Below are positions 9,183 to 16,826 of a stretch of 64,000 nt of DNA, piece by piece. The stretch comes from Rhizobium sp. R634 (lineage in GTDB: Bacteria; Pseudomonadota; Alphaproteobacteria; Rhizobiales; Rhizobiaceae). Below the pieces are notes generated by a model. It made no database searches. It was given only the letters and a program-made list of their open reading frames with translations, and was not told the origin of the DNA. The position numbers and the translations under genes were made by a program. The stretch spans positions 1 through 64,000 of the forward strand of contig NZ_LOKW01000003.1 in assembly GCF_002211305.1 (NCBI RefSeq). The letters are read 5' to 3'. Numbering within the stretch: the first letter of the stretch is position 1; every line of letters begins with the position of its first letter.

Positions 9183-9725
9183 ATGTCGACGAAATCCCTC
9201 TTCCAAATCCATCTTTTCCTCGGCTATGTCGCGTGGCTGCTTTGCTTCGGCGCGTATATTCTGCCTTGGCTCAAGTCGATGGACCGGATCAAAGCGCACC
9301 GCGCCATCGCCACTCTACATAGCTTCCGCTTCTTCGGGCTCGTCTTCATTCTCCCGGGCGTCGTCGGGGCCCATCTGCCAGCCAGTTTCGCCACCTTCGC
9401 GGCCTATGGCGACCTCGCGACCGGGCTGCTCGCCATGCTGGCGCTCATGACGATCAGGATAGCTCGGGTCTTCTGGCTGTTCGTCGTCATCTTCAACCTT
9501 ACGGGAATGGCCGACCTCATCCTCGACTACTATCACGCCATTCAGGCCGGTCTTCCGGCGCAGGCTGAGGAATTGGGCGCTGCATATGCGATCCCGATCA
9601 TTTACGTGCCCTTGCTGATGATCACCCACGTCTTCGCACTATATCTGCTGGCGCGTCCTCAGCGTAACGAAGCTCAAGCCATTGCCGGCCAGCCGAGAAC
9701 ATCTCCGAACTCGCCGTCGTCCTGA
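9183..9725 (+). CDS. Small integral membrane protein, function unknown
   Basis: 180 residues with about five hydrophobic segments (roughly 8-28, 45-65, 70-90, 92-115 and 135-158) and few charged residues within them, so it is an inner-membrane protein. No enzymatic motif is recognised. It starts 77 bp from the divergent LysR gene and is the obvious candidate for its target. The start ATG 9183 follows the purine-rich sequence CAGGAG. Its C-terminus is polar (ARPQRNEAQAIAGQ). A transporter or stress-related membrane protein is possible, but the sequence does not decide. Confidence 0.75.
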   Translation: MSTKSLFQIHLFLGYVAWLLCFGAYILPWLKSMDRIKAHRAIATLHSFRFFGLVFILPGVVGAHLPASFATFAAYGDLATGLLAMLALMTIRIARVFWLFVVIFNLTGMADLILDYYHAIQAGLPAQAEELGAAYAIPIIYVPLLMITHVFALYLLARPQRNEAQAIAGQPRTSPNSPSS

Positions 9726-9757
9726 AGCCGGCGCTGCTGAGCTCAAGGGCTACGGAC

Positions 9758-10657
9758 CTATCTCGCGCCTCTCAATTTCCGCACAAAATCCACCAAAGCG
9801 CGCAGTTTCAGCGGCTGCCTCTGGCGCCTGGGATAATAGAGATAGAAGCCGGGAAAGGGCGGGCAGAAATCTTCGAGCAGCGGCACGAGTTCGCCACGAT
9901 CGAAATAAGGCTGGAAGGTCTCCAACATGCCGAAGGTGATGCCGGCTCCGGCGCAGGCCATGCGGATCATCATTCCCATGTCGTTCGTCGTCACGGCCGG
10001 ATCGACGGCAACGTCGAAGTCGCGGTCGTTTTCGGTGAACTCCCAGCGATAGGGCGCCGTATCGGGGCGCGGCCGCCAGCCGATACAGGCATGGTTCTGC
10101 AGATCTCGGGGATGGTGGGGCCGGCCGCGGCGCTCGAGATAGGCGGGTGACGCGGCCGGACATTGCCGCTGCTCCCTGGAGACGGGCACTACGATCATGT
10201 CCTGCTCTATCACCTCGCCGAGCCGGACGCCGGCGTCGAACCCGGCCTCGACGATATCGAATTCGTCATCGGTGATGGTGATGTCGAGCTTGATATCGGG
10301 GTAGGCTTCGATGAAGCCGGCCAGCAATGTGCCGGAGAGGAAGCTCTCGGCGATCGAGGAAACTGTGATCCTCAACAAGCCGCTCGGACGCGCCTGCATT
10401 TCCCGCACGGTCTGCACCGCATCTCTGACCTGCCGCGCCGATGGGCGCACGGCCTCCAAGAAGACCTCGCCGGCTTCGGTGAGGTGAACGCTGCGGGTGG
10501 TGCGCTGGACGAGCGCCACGCCGACCCGATCCTCCAGGCGCTGCAGCGCCTGGCTGACGGCGGATCGGGTGACGCCGAGCCGCTCTCCGGCAAGGCGAAA
10601 GTTTCGCGCCTCGGCCACAGCCAGAAAAACTGAAATGCCTTCGAGATCATCGATCAT
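9758..10657 (-). CDS. LysR family transcriptional regulator
   Basis: 299 residues: the N-terminal HTH (FRLAGERLGVTRSAVSQALQ) followed by a LysR substrate-binding domain (GFDAGVRLGEVIEQDM). It is divergent from the Atu4866-family and SDR genes and probably controls them. The intergenic sequence just upstream is AT-rich (TTGGTTAGTAGAATTAATC), unlike its surroundings, and would suit overlapping promoters and an operator. Its 3' end converges on the membrane-protein gene ending at 9725. Effector unknown. Confidence 0.92.
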   Translation of the reverse strand: MIDDLEGISVFLAVAEARNFRLAGERLGVTRSAVSQALQRLEDRVGVALVQRTTRSVHLTEAGEVFLEAVRPSARQVRDAVQTVREMQARPSGLLRITVSSIAESFLSGTLLAGFIEAYPDIKLDITITDDEFDIVEAGFDAGVRLGEVIEQDMIVVPVSREQRQCPAASPAYLERRGRPHHPRDLQNHACIGWRPRPDTAPYRWEFTENDRDFDVAVDPAVTTNDMGMMIRMACAGAGITFGMLETFQPYFDRGELVPLLEDFCPPFPGFYLYYPRRQRQPLKLRALVDFVRKLRGAR

Positions 10658-10783
10658 TGGTTAGTAGAATTAATCAAGCTATCCCGGATTGGCAACTTAA
10701 TCACTTCAGTGGCGATCGCTATCTTCCCTTCATGGGTCAAGCGCGGCCGACGGCGGTGCGCAGGCCTGCTCTGGAGAAGAACG

Positions 10784-11188
10784 ATGCGAAGCATATCCAA
10801 GAACGCTGTTCTGCATCTTTTGGCCGTGACGGCGCTTGCCGGCGCGGCTGCGCCGGCATCCCCGGCAGATGCCGCAAACGACCGAAATCCTGCCCATCAA
10901 CAATCAAGCGAGAACACGATGCAGCAACATCCCTATGTCGGCATGTGGGTGACGGCCGATGGCCGCGTCCGCCACGAGCTTCTGTTCCGTTACGACGAGG
11001 CCCGCGGCAGTAGGGAGAGCGCCTATCAGGGGCGCTACGAAGTCACCGGAACCCACATCGAATATTGGGACGACACCGGATTCACCGCAGACGGCGATTT
11101 CGTTGACGACAACACGCTGCATCACGGCGGCATGGTGCTGCGGCGCAAGTGGGCTGAGACGACGCTCAGCGCCGATTTTCCCACCTGA
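10784..11188 (+). CDS. Atu4866-family protein with possible signal peptide
   Basis: From ATG 10784 the product is 134 residues: a hydrophobic leader (NAVLHLLAVTALAGAAAPASPADA) and then the small beta-barrel-like Atu4866 domain starting HPYVGMWVTADGRVRHELLF, with YEVTGTHIEYWDDTGFTADG. A second in-frame ATG at 10919 begins exactly at MQQHPYVG, where the Agrobacterium family member starts as I recall, so export is not certain. The family has a solved structure but no known function. It lies between a LysR gene and an SDR gene, so a redox or small-molecule-binding role is possible. The start at 10784 follows GGAGAAG. Confidence 0.75.
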   Translation: MRSISKNAVLHLLAVTALAGAAAPASPADAANDRNPAHQQSSENTMQQHPYVGMWVTADGRVRHELLFRYDEARGSRESAYQGRYEVTGTHIEYWDDTGFTADGDFVDDNTLHHGGMVLRRKWAETTLSADFPT

Positions 11189-11244
11189 TCCAACGACTGT
11201 CCACCCGGCGCGCGGCGTCGGGCAGCCCAGAAAAGGAGATTAAA

Positions 11245-11979
11245 ATGTCTGATATCGAAGGAAAAGTCATCGCCATCACTGGCGCGAGTAGCGGCATTGG
11301 AGAAGCCGCGGCAAAAGTGCTGGCCGCCGCAAGCGCCCGTCTCGTCATCGGCGCGCGCCGCACCGACCGCCTGGAGGCGCTCGCCGGCGAAATCGAAGCC
11401 GCAGGCGGCAGCGTGCGCTTCCGAAAACTTGACGTTACCGAGCGTTCCGAGGTGGAAGCTTTCGCTGACTTCGCCAGATCCGAGTTCGGCCGGCTCGATG
11501 TCATCGTCAACAATGCCGGCGTCATGCCGCTCTCTCCGCTCGACGCTCTGAAAGTCGACGAGTGGGACCGCATGGTCGATGTCAACATCAAGGGCGTTCT
11601 CTACGGCATCGCCGCAGCCCTTCCGATCATGAAGGCGCAGGGTTCGGGGCAGATCATCAACCTGTCTTCGATCGGCGGCCACTACGTCTCTCCGACGGCC
11701 GCCGTCTATTGCGCGACGAAATTCGCCGTCCGCGCCATCTCCGACGGACTGCGGCAGGAGACCGACCGTATCCGCGTCACCGTCATCTCGCCCGGCACGA
11801 CGACATCGGAACTGGCCGACACGATCACCGACCCGACCGCCCGGGACGCCATGAAGGCTTTCAGGGCGGTTACGATCAGCCCCGAGGCCGTCGCCAAGTC
11901 GATCCTCTACGCTGTCAGCCAGCCTGACGATGTCGATGTCAGCGAAATCATCATCCGGCCGACGGCCAGCCCGCATTGA
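11245..11979 (+). CDS. SDR family oxidoreductase
   Basis: 244 residues, the classical short-chain dehydrogenase/reductase size. The cofactor motif TGASSGIG is at residues 12-19, NNAGVM near 90, a catalytic Ser in INLSSIGG, and YCATK as the catalytic Tyr-Lys. ARRTDR after the second strand suggests NADP(H) preference. AAAGGAG lies 7 bp before the ATG. It follows the Atu4866-family gene by 56 bp, so the two are probably co-transcribed under the LysR at 9758. Substrate unknown. Confidence 0.9.
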   Translation: MSDIEGKVIAITGASSGIGEAAAKVLAAASARLVIGARRTDRLEALAGEIEAAGGSVRFRKLDVTERSEVEAFADFARSEFGRLDVIVNNAGVMPLSPLDALKVDEWDRMVDVNIKGVLYGIAAALPIMKAQGSGQIINLSSIGGHYVSPTAAVYCATKFAVRAISDGLRQETDRIRVTVISPGTTTSELADTITDPTARDAMKAFRAVTISPEAVAKSILYAVSQPDDVDVSEIIIRPTASPH

Positions 11980-12011
11980 TCGACCGACTCTTTCTACGAG
12001 GCTTCCGCCGC

Positions 12012-12575
12012 CTAGAAACCCAGCGACTGCTGGGCGGGCGGCGGCGGGCCGAGCTGGACGCCTTCGAGCTCCAGCATGCGGGCCTTCGACGACGAACCGC
12101 CGGGGGCCGAGAAGCCTCCGATCTTGCCGCCGGCGGCCAACACGCGATGGCAGGGGATGATCAGCGCCACGGGGTTCTTCGCCATCGCCTGACCGACATC
12201 GCGGGCGGCCTCCGGCCCCACGCCGAGCTCCTTCGCCAGCGCGCCGTAAGTCGTCGTATGGCCCCAGCCGACGCGCCGTGCCGCCGCATAGATATCCCTG
12301 AAGAAGGCGTCCTGGCCGGCAAGATCGAGCTCGACGCCGGAAAAATCGGTCTCCTCGCCCTGGAAGTAACGCTTCACGGCCGCGACCGTTTCGAGCACGG
12401 CAGCCGTCGGTGTGCCGGGTTCCGCATCCGGCAGACGTCGCAGCAGCAGCCGTTCGGTCGCCTCCGCGGTTTTCGTCGGCAGCTGGAAGCGGGAAATGCC
12501 GGCGTCGCTCCAGGCGATGCCGCAGAATCCGCCGGCGGTTTCGAAGATGAGATAGTGGTGCATTGACTGGGGCAT
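12012..12575 (-). CDS. ogt: Methylated-DNA-protein cysteine methyltransferase
   Basis: 187 residues. The active-site sequence NPVALIIPCHRVLAAGGKIG has the methyl-accepting Cys at about 142, and TTTYGALAKELG is the helix-turn-helix DNA-binding part. It repairs O6-alkylguanine stoichiometrically. The start is placed at ATG 12575 (MPQSMHHYLIFET), since the longer frame to 12680 adds a Lys/Gln-rich stretch with no family match. The C-terminus is Pro/Gln rich (GPPPPAQQSLGF). It has no N-terminal AraC or zinc domain, so it is the Ogt rather than the Ada type. Confidence 0.9.
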   Translation of the reverse strand: MPQSMHHYLIFETAGGFCGIAWSDAGISRFQLPTKTAEATERLLLRRLPDAEPGTPTAAVLETVAAVKRYFQGEETDFSGVELDLAGQDAFFRDIYAAARRVGWGHTTTYGALAKELGVGPEAARDVGQAMAKNPVALIIPCHRVLAAGGKIGGFSAPGGSSSKARMLELEGVQLGPPPPAQQSLGF

Positions 12576-12742
12576 GACGCAGCCTCCGTGTTTGCGATTG
12601 CCACCAAAATCGTACGGAGCGGGCGCTGTTTCAACCCGTTTCTTGCGCATAATGTTCTTTTTTTGTTCTTGCCATTCCATCTTGCGGGCGTATTTTCGAT
12701 CGCGTTGGAACGACGAGGCGGGTCATGACGGCCTGACAGATC

Positions 12743-13351
12743 ATGAACCAGATTTCTTTCGATTTCGGCCATGGGCAAAATCGGCGCGGCGGGCCGGATG
12801 AAAGCCACATCGGCTGGCATCGGCTTTTCTTCGCGCTCTGCCCTCCTCCAATCGTCGAACCGCAAGCGGCTTCGATCGCCCATGACTATGGCAAAGCTTT
12901 CTCCCTTTCTGCAAAGCCGCGCCTGACGACGCTGCATGTGACCGTCATCGGCATCGGCGACTATGAAAGGTTCCCGGAGGACGTAGCCTTTGCGGCATGC
13001 CAGGCCGGCGCCACAGTCGAGGGCGCGCCGATCTCGGTAAACTTCGACAGGATCATGAGCTTCAAGAGGGAAGGCAAGGCTCGGCCTCTGGTGCTCTGCA
13101 GTCAAGGCGGGCTGCTGGCGCTCATGCGTCTGCATATCCAGCTGGGCGTCGGCATGCACAATACTGGATTGCCTCACAATATCGACCGCCATTTCACGCC
13201 GCATATGACGCTGCGCTATGACCGCAAGGGCGTGCCGCCGACACGCCTCGATCAACCGGTTTCCTGGACTGCGCATGAATTCCTGCTCATTCACAGCGTA
13301 CTCGGAAACACCGAGCACCATATCATCGATCGCTGGCCACTGCTCAACTGA
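12743..13351 (+). CDS. 2'-5' RNA ligase/cyclic phosphodiesterase-like protein
   Basis: 202 residues. The two hallmark HxTx motifs of the 2H phosphoesterase superfamily are present: HVTV in the first half and HMTL about 100 residues later, with FFALCPPP near the start as in LigT/ThpR. Members hydrolyse or ligate 2',5' bonds or open cyclic phosphates; the physiological substrate in bacteria is usually unknown. Residues 1-25 are an extra polar stretch (FDFGHGQNRRGG). It is divergent from ogt with about 170 bp between, and no operon partner is evident. Confidence 0.8.
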   Translation: MNQISFDFGHGQNRRGGPDESHIGWHRLFFALCPPPIVEPQAASIAHDYGKAFSLSAKPRLTTLHVTVIGIGDYERFPEDVAFAACQAGATVEGAPISVNFDRIMSFKREGKARPLVLCSQGGLLALMRLHIQLGVGMHNTGLPHNIDRHFTPHMTLRYDRKGVPPTRLDQPVSWTAHEFLLIHSVLGNTEHHIIDRWPLLN

Positions 13352-13386
13352 GCGCAGGATATTAAGAGCAAGGCTTGTGCTTCCTC

Positions 13387-13413
13387 GCTTTCCGAGCATA
13401 AAGCTCGGGAAGC
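13387..13413. other. Hairpin upstream of the deacylase gene
   Basis: 11-bp arms GCTTTCCGAGC and GCTCGGGAAGC, with one T/G mismatch, enclose ATAAA. It lies 36 bp after the 2H-phosphoesterase gene and 28 bp before the next ATG, with no T-run following. It may be a weak terminator or a 5' leader hairpin. Confidence 0.4.
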
Positions 13414-13441
13414 CTGATCCGAGCAGGGAGCCAAAAATAGC

Positions 13442-14500
13442 ATGGACATTTCAGAGATCATCATCCCGGGAGACACGCCGGGAGCGGAATGGCGGCTGCC
13501 GGTGCTGCGCTTTGCGGGCAACGATCCGAAGGCGCCGAAAACCTATATCCAGGCCGCTCTTCATGCCGGCGAACTGCCGGGAACGGTGCTCCTGCATTTC
13601 CTCTGCGAGAAGCTGCGGCAGGCGGAAAGCGAAGGCCGGATCGCCGGCGACATCACCATCGTGCCGCAGGCCAATCCGATCGGTGCGGCGCAATCGCATT
13701 TCGGTGAACTGCAGGGCCGTTTCGACCTCGGCTCCCGCACCAATTTCAACCGGGATTTCCCGCTGATCTCCATTGCCGATCGCGCCGAGCTGGTCGAATA
13801 TCTCGATGATTATCCGGCTACCGATAGATTGAAGCGGCAGCTCCTGCACATGGCGCTCGGCGCCGATCTGGTCCTCGACCTGCATTGCGACGACGAATCC
13901 CTGCAATATGCTTATATCGACGAGGCCTTCTGGCCCGAGGCGGCCGACCTCGCCGCCGCGCTCGATATGGAGGCCGTGCTGCTTTCGGACGGCGAAAGCT
14001 CCGCCTTCGAGGAGGCTGTCGGTTTTGCGTGGAAATATGAAATTCCCGGCGAACGCCGGTCGCGGCTGCCCGGCAAACTCTCCGTCACCGTCGAGCTGCG
14101 CGGCAAGCGCGATGTCGATCCGGTGCTGGCGAGAAAGGATGCGGACGGGCTCTGGCATTTTCTCGCGGCACGGGGAATCGTCCGGAGCGGGACGGCGGCC
14201 GCAGCATTTTCCGGTCCGGCCGTGCCGCTCGACAATATCGAGATCATTCGCGCGCCCGAAGGCGGGGCCGTGCTTTTCCATCGCGATATCGGCGAGCGCA
14301 TTGCGGAAGGCGAACTTCTGGCGACGATCGTCACCCGGCCGGGCCAGCCGGGCGGCAGCCTTGACCTGCATGCGCCGCAGGACGGGGTGGTCCTGACCCG
14401 CACCTCCGACCGGCTGGTGCGGCGGCGCGGCGACCTGATGAAGATCGCCTGCGGCAGCCCCAGCAAGGCTTCACGCAGAGCCGGCGCGCTGGAGCACTGA
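13442..14500 (+). CDS. Succinylglutamate desuccinylase/aspartoacylase family protein
   Basis: 352 residues of the M14-like zinc deacylase superfamily. Zinc ligands are visible in HAGELPG (HxxE, about residues 40-46) and in LDLHCDD (His, about 145), with NRDFP matching the family's NxDFPR-type segment. A C-terminal beta-rich domain (AEGELLATIVTRPGQPGG) resembles biotinyl/lipoyl-like folds seen in this branch. It would remove an acyl group from an amino acid or similar amide in the cytoplasm; the substrate is not known. It stands alone, 100 bp upstream of yffB. Confidence 0.85.
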   Translation: MDISEIIIPGDTPGAEWRLPVLRFAGNDPKAPKTYIQAALHAGELPGTVLLHFLCEKLRQAESEGRIAGDITIVPQANPIGAAQSHFGELQGRFDLGSRTNFNRDFPLISIADRAELVEYLDDYPATDRLKRQLLHMALGADLVLDLHCDDESLQYAYIDEAFWPEAADLAAALDMEAVLLSDGESSAFEEAVGFAWKYEIPGERRSRLPGKLSVTVELRGKRDVDPVLARKDADGLWHFLAARGIVRSGTAAAAFSGPAVPLDNIEIIRAPEGGAVLFHRDIGERIAEGELLATIVTRPGQPGGSLDLHAPQDGVVLTRTSDRLVRRRGDLMKIACGSPSKASRRAGALEH

Positions 14501-14600
14501 GCCCGGGGGGATCGACGCGCGGGGGATAAAACGCTGCACGGCGTTTGCGGCGGCCTTCGCGCATGTTATCCCGCTGTCATCACAGGGAGATCGATCCGGC

Positions 14601-14951
14601 ATGGCCGTCACCATCTATGGCATCAAGAATTGCGACACGATGAAGAAGGCCCGCAGCTGGCTGGAAGCGCATGATGTCGCCTATGCGTTTCACGACTACA
14701 AGGCATTGGGCATCGACCGCGCCCATCTGGAAGCGTGGATCGACGAAGCCGGCCTCGATACCGTGCTCAACCGCGCCGGCACCACCTTCCGGAAACTGCC
14801 CGATGCCGAACGCGAGAACCTGACGCGGGAAAAGGCGATCACGCTGATGCTCGACCAGCCGTCGATGATCAAACGGCCGGTGCTGGAGGCGAAGGGCAAG
14901 CTGCTCGTCGGCTTCAAGCCGGAGATTTACGCCGGTGCTTTCGAGCGCTGA
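14601..14951 (+). CDS. ArsC/Spx-family protein, YffB type
   Basis: 116 residues with a thioredoxin-like fold. IKNCDTMKKARSWL holds the single N-terminal Cys, and KRPVLEAKGKLLVGF is the conserved C-terminal arsenate-reductase-family segment. It belongs to the YffB branch rather than true arsenate reductases, and there are no ars genes nearby. A glutathione-dependent thiol reductase role has been suggested for YffB. The next gene (ybaK) starts 4 bp after the stop, so they are one operon. Confidence 0.85.
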   Translation: MAVTIYGIKNCDTMKKARSWLEAHDVAYAFHDYKALGIDRAHLEAWIDEAGLDTVLNRAGTTFRKLPDAERENLTREKAITLMLDQPSMIKRPVLEAKGKLLVGFKPEIYAGAFER

Positions 14952-14954
14952 GCC

Positions 14955-15428
14955 ATGTCCAAGACCACCCGCGCGACACAGGTTCTTTCCCAGGCGAGCG
15001 TCGCTTTCTCCGTCCACGCCTACGACTACGACCCCGGCGCCGAACGCGTCGGCCTGCAGGCGGCGGAGGCTTTGGGCGAGGCACCGCAGCGGGTGCTGAA
15101 AACGCTGATGGCGGAGGTGGACTGCAAGCCGGTCTGCGTGGTCGTGCCGTCGGATCGCGAAGTGAGCATGAAGAAGCTTGCGAGCGCCTTCCGCGGCAAG
15201 TCGGCCAATATGATGAAGCCCGCCGATGCCGAGCGGCTGACGGGCTATCATGTCGGCGGCATCAGCCCCTTCGGCCAGAAGAAGATGGTGCCGACGGCGA
15301 TCGAGGAGGCCGCCCTGGCCGAACCGCTCGTCTATATCAACGGCGGGCAGCGCGGGCTTCAGGTGCGGCTCGATCCGAAGGAGGCGTTGAAGGTGCTCAA
15401 CGCCGTCGCCGCGCCGCTGATCGCCTGA
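14955..15428 (+). CDS. ybaK: Cys-tRNA(Pro) deacylase
   Basis: 157 residues of the YbaK/EbsC single-domain trans-editing family. It shows VCVVVPSDREVSMKKLASAF, then YHVGGISPFGQKK with the GxxxPFG loop, and INGGQRGLQV near the end. It hydrolyses mischarged Cys-tRNA(Pro) to protect proline codons. It is the second gene of a two-gene operon with yffB. Length and motifs are normal. Confidence 0.88.
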   Translation: MSKTTRATQVLSQASVAFSVHAYDYDPGAERVGLQAAEALGEAPQRVLKTLMAEVDCKPVCVVVPSDREVSMKKLASAFRGKSANMMKPADAERLTGYHVGGISPFGQKKMVPTAIEEAALAEPLVYINGGQRGLQVRLDPKEALKVLNAVAAPLIA

Positions 15429-15473
15429 CCGGAGCATGCTGCCGAACCCGCCGCATATTCCCGATGACAGGCA

Positions 15474-15917
15474 CTACAGAAAGCGGTCGAGCAGGCCGGC
15501 GATCGACCGCGCCTCGCTTTCGGCAAGCTTGCCGCCGATATGGGTCTCGATCGATCTGCCGTAGACTACCCACATGCGCTCGCGGAGCTGACGTCCAGCT
15601 TCGATGATGACGATCCAGCGGCCGCGCCCGTCTTCGGCGAAGACCTCGCGCCGGACCAGGCCCTCTCTTTCCAGCCGGTCGAGCAGGCGGGAGAGATTAT
15701 ACTGCGTCAGCAATGTCCGCTCCTCGATCTCATAGGGGCGCAGCCGGCCGGATTGCGAGCGCGCCAGTTCCCACAGCACGTCGTACCAGGCAAGCGGCGG
15801 CATGCCGGCCGCCTTCAGATCGGCCTCGATCGCGCCGAGCAGGCGCTCACGGGCGCGCATGATATGCGTCCAGGCTGAGATGACGGCTTCGCTGGGTTTG
15901 GGCATTTTCTCGGACAT
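15474..15917 (-). CDS. MarR family transcriptional regulator
   Basis: About 147 residues from ATG 15917 (MSEKMPKPSEAVIS). The winged-helix domain contains RPYEIEERTLLTQYNLSRLL and the wing FAEDGRGRWIVI. The alternative start at 15974 would add 19 residues (MHMHLISLAAKF...) and would put the palindrome ATGCATATGCAT inside the coding sequence, so the shorter form is preferred; neither start has a strong ribosome site. It is divergent from the GST gene at 16022 and probably represses it and itself. Ligand unknown. Confidence 0.88.
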   Translation of the reverse strand: MSEKMPKPSEAVISAWTHIMRARERLLGAIEADLKAAGMPPLAWYDVLWELARSQSGRLRPYEIEERTLLTQYNLSRLLDRLEREGLVRREVFAEDGRGRWIVIIEAGRQLRERMWVVYGRSIETHIGGKLAESEARSIAGLLDRFL

Positions 15918-15962
15918 AAATGCAATTACATCTATCTTGAATTTCGCCGCAAGCGATATTAG

Positions 15963-15979
15963 ATGCATATGCATGTAAT
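15963..15979. promoter_or_regulatory. Candidate MarR operator
   Basis: The perfect palindrome ATGCATATGCAT (15963-15974) runs into ATGTAAT (15973-15979). The same half-element in the other orientation, ATTACAT, is at 15925-15931. The region is the only AT-rich part of the MarR-GST intergenic space. Confidence 0.45.
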
Positions 15980-16021
15980 CATGGCAGCCAATTCTTTCCG
16001 CAAACCGCCAGGAGATTTTTC

Positions 16022-16705
16022 ATGAGCAGGCTTACCCTCATCAGCCATCACCTCTGCCCCTATGTGCAGCGTGCCGCGATCGCGCTTCTCGAAAAGGGCG
16101 TGCCCTTCGAACGCATCAACATCGATCTCGCCGACAAGCCCGACTGGTTCCTGAAGATCTCGCCGCTCGGCAAAGTGCCGCTGCTCAGAATCGAGGAGGA
16201 AGACGGCCGCGGCGCCGTGCTGTTCGAAAGCAGCGTCATCTGCGAATATCTGGAGGAAACGCTGGCAGGCGCCGCCCTGCATCCGGTCGATCCGCTGACC
16301 CGCGCCCGCCACCGCGGCTGGATGGAATTCGGCTCGTCCGTGCTCTCCGATCTCTGGAGCTATGAAACGGCAGAGGATGCGGTGCAGCTGGAGGCCAAGC
16401 GCAAGACACTGACCGCCAAATTCGCGACGATCGAGGCCGCGTTGGCGGACGGACCCTATTTCGCCGGCGGCAGCTTCAGCCTCGTCGACGCCGTCTTTGC
16501 GCCGGTCTTCCGCTATTTCGATCTCTTCGACACGCTCGGCGACAGCGGCATCTTTGACGGGCTCGATCGGGTCAAGCGCTGGCGCAAGGCGCTGTCGGCG
16601 CGGGCAAGCGTTCGGGACGCGGTCGGCGAGGACTATCCGCAGCGGCTGACCGAGTTCCTGGAGAAACATAACTCGATCCTGCTCAGGCTGCCCGCCGCCG
16701 CTTGA
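16022..16705 (+). CDS. Glutathione S-transferase family protein
   Basis: 227 residues: an N-terminal thioredoxin-like domain with SHHLCPYVQRAAIALLEKG (Cys/Ser-type active-site region) and LGKVPLLRI, ESSVICEYLEE for the glutathione gamma-glutamyl site, then an all-helical C-terminal domain (GGSFSLVDAVFAPVFRYF). It resembles the omega/lambda-like bacterial GSTs that act as thiol transferases. The divergent MarR at 15474-15917 likely controls it in response to an electrophile or phenolic compound, which is inference. The 9-bp hairpin at 16715-16737 follows its stop. Confidence 0.88.
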   Translation: MSRLTLISHHLCPYVQRAAIALLEKGVPFERINIDLADKPDWFLKISPLGKVPLLRIEEEDGRGAVLFESSVICEYLEETLAGAALHPVDPLTRARHRGWMEFGSSVLSDLWSYETAEDAVQLEAKRKTLTAKFATIEAALADGPYFAGGSFSLVDAVFAPVFRYFDLFDTLGDSGIFDGLDRVKRWRKALSARASVRDAVGEDYPQRLTEFLEKHNSILLRLPAAA

Positions 16706-16714
16706 AGCACCTAA

Positions 16715-16737
16715 GCGGCCGGACAAGATCCGGCCGC
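16715..16737 (+). terminator. Hairpin after the GST gene
   Basis: Perfect 9-bp arms GCGGCCGGA/TCCGGCCGC around CAAGA, 10 bp after the stop. There is no T-run, so it is at best a partial or Rho-assisted terminator. Confidence 0.4.
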
Positions 16738-16826
16738 GGGCAATTCGGATGCGGCACGCTTCAATTTCGCCGCAAACGGGTCTAAGTCTTCCAGCCTCCC
16801 ACCGTCGACAAGAGGCAGGTTGCACC

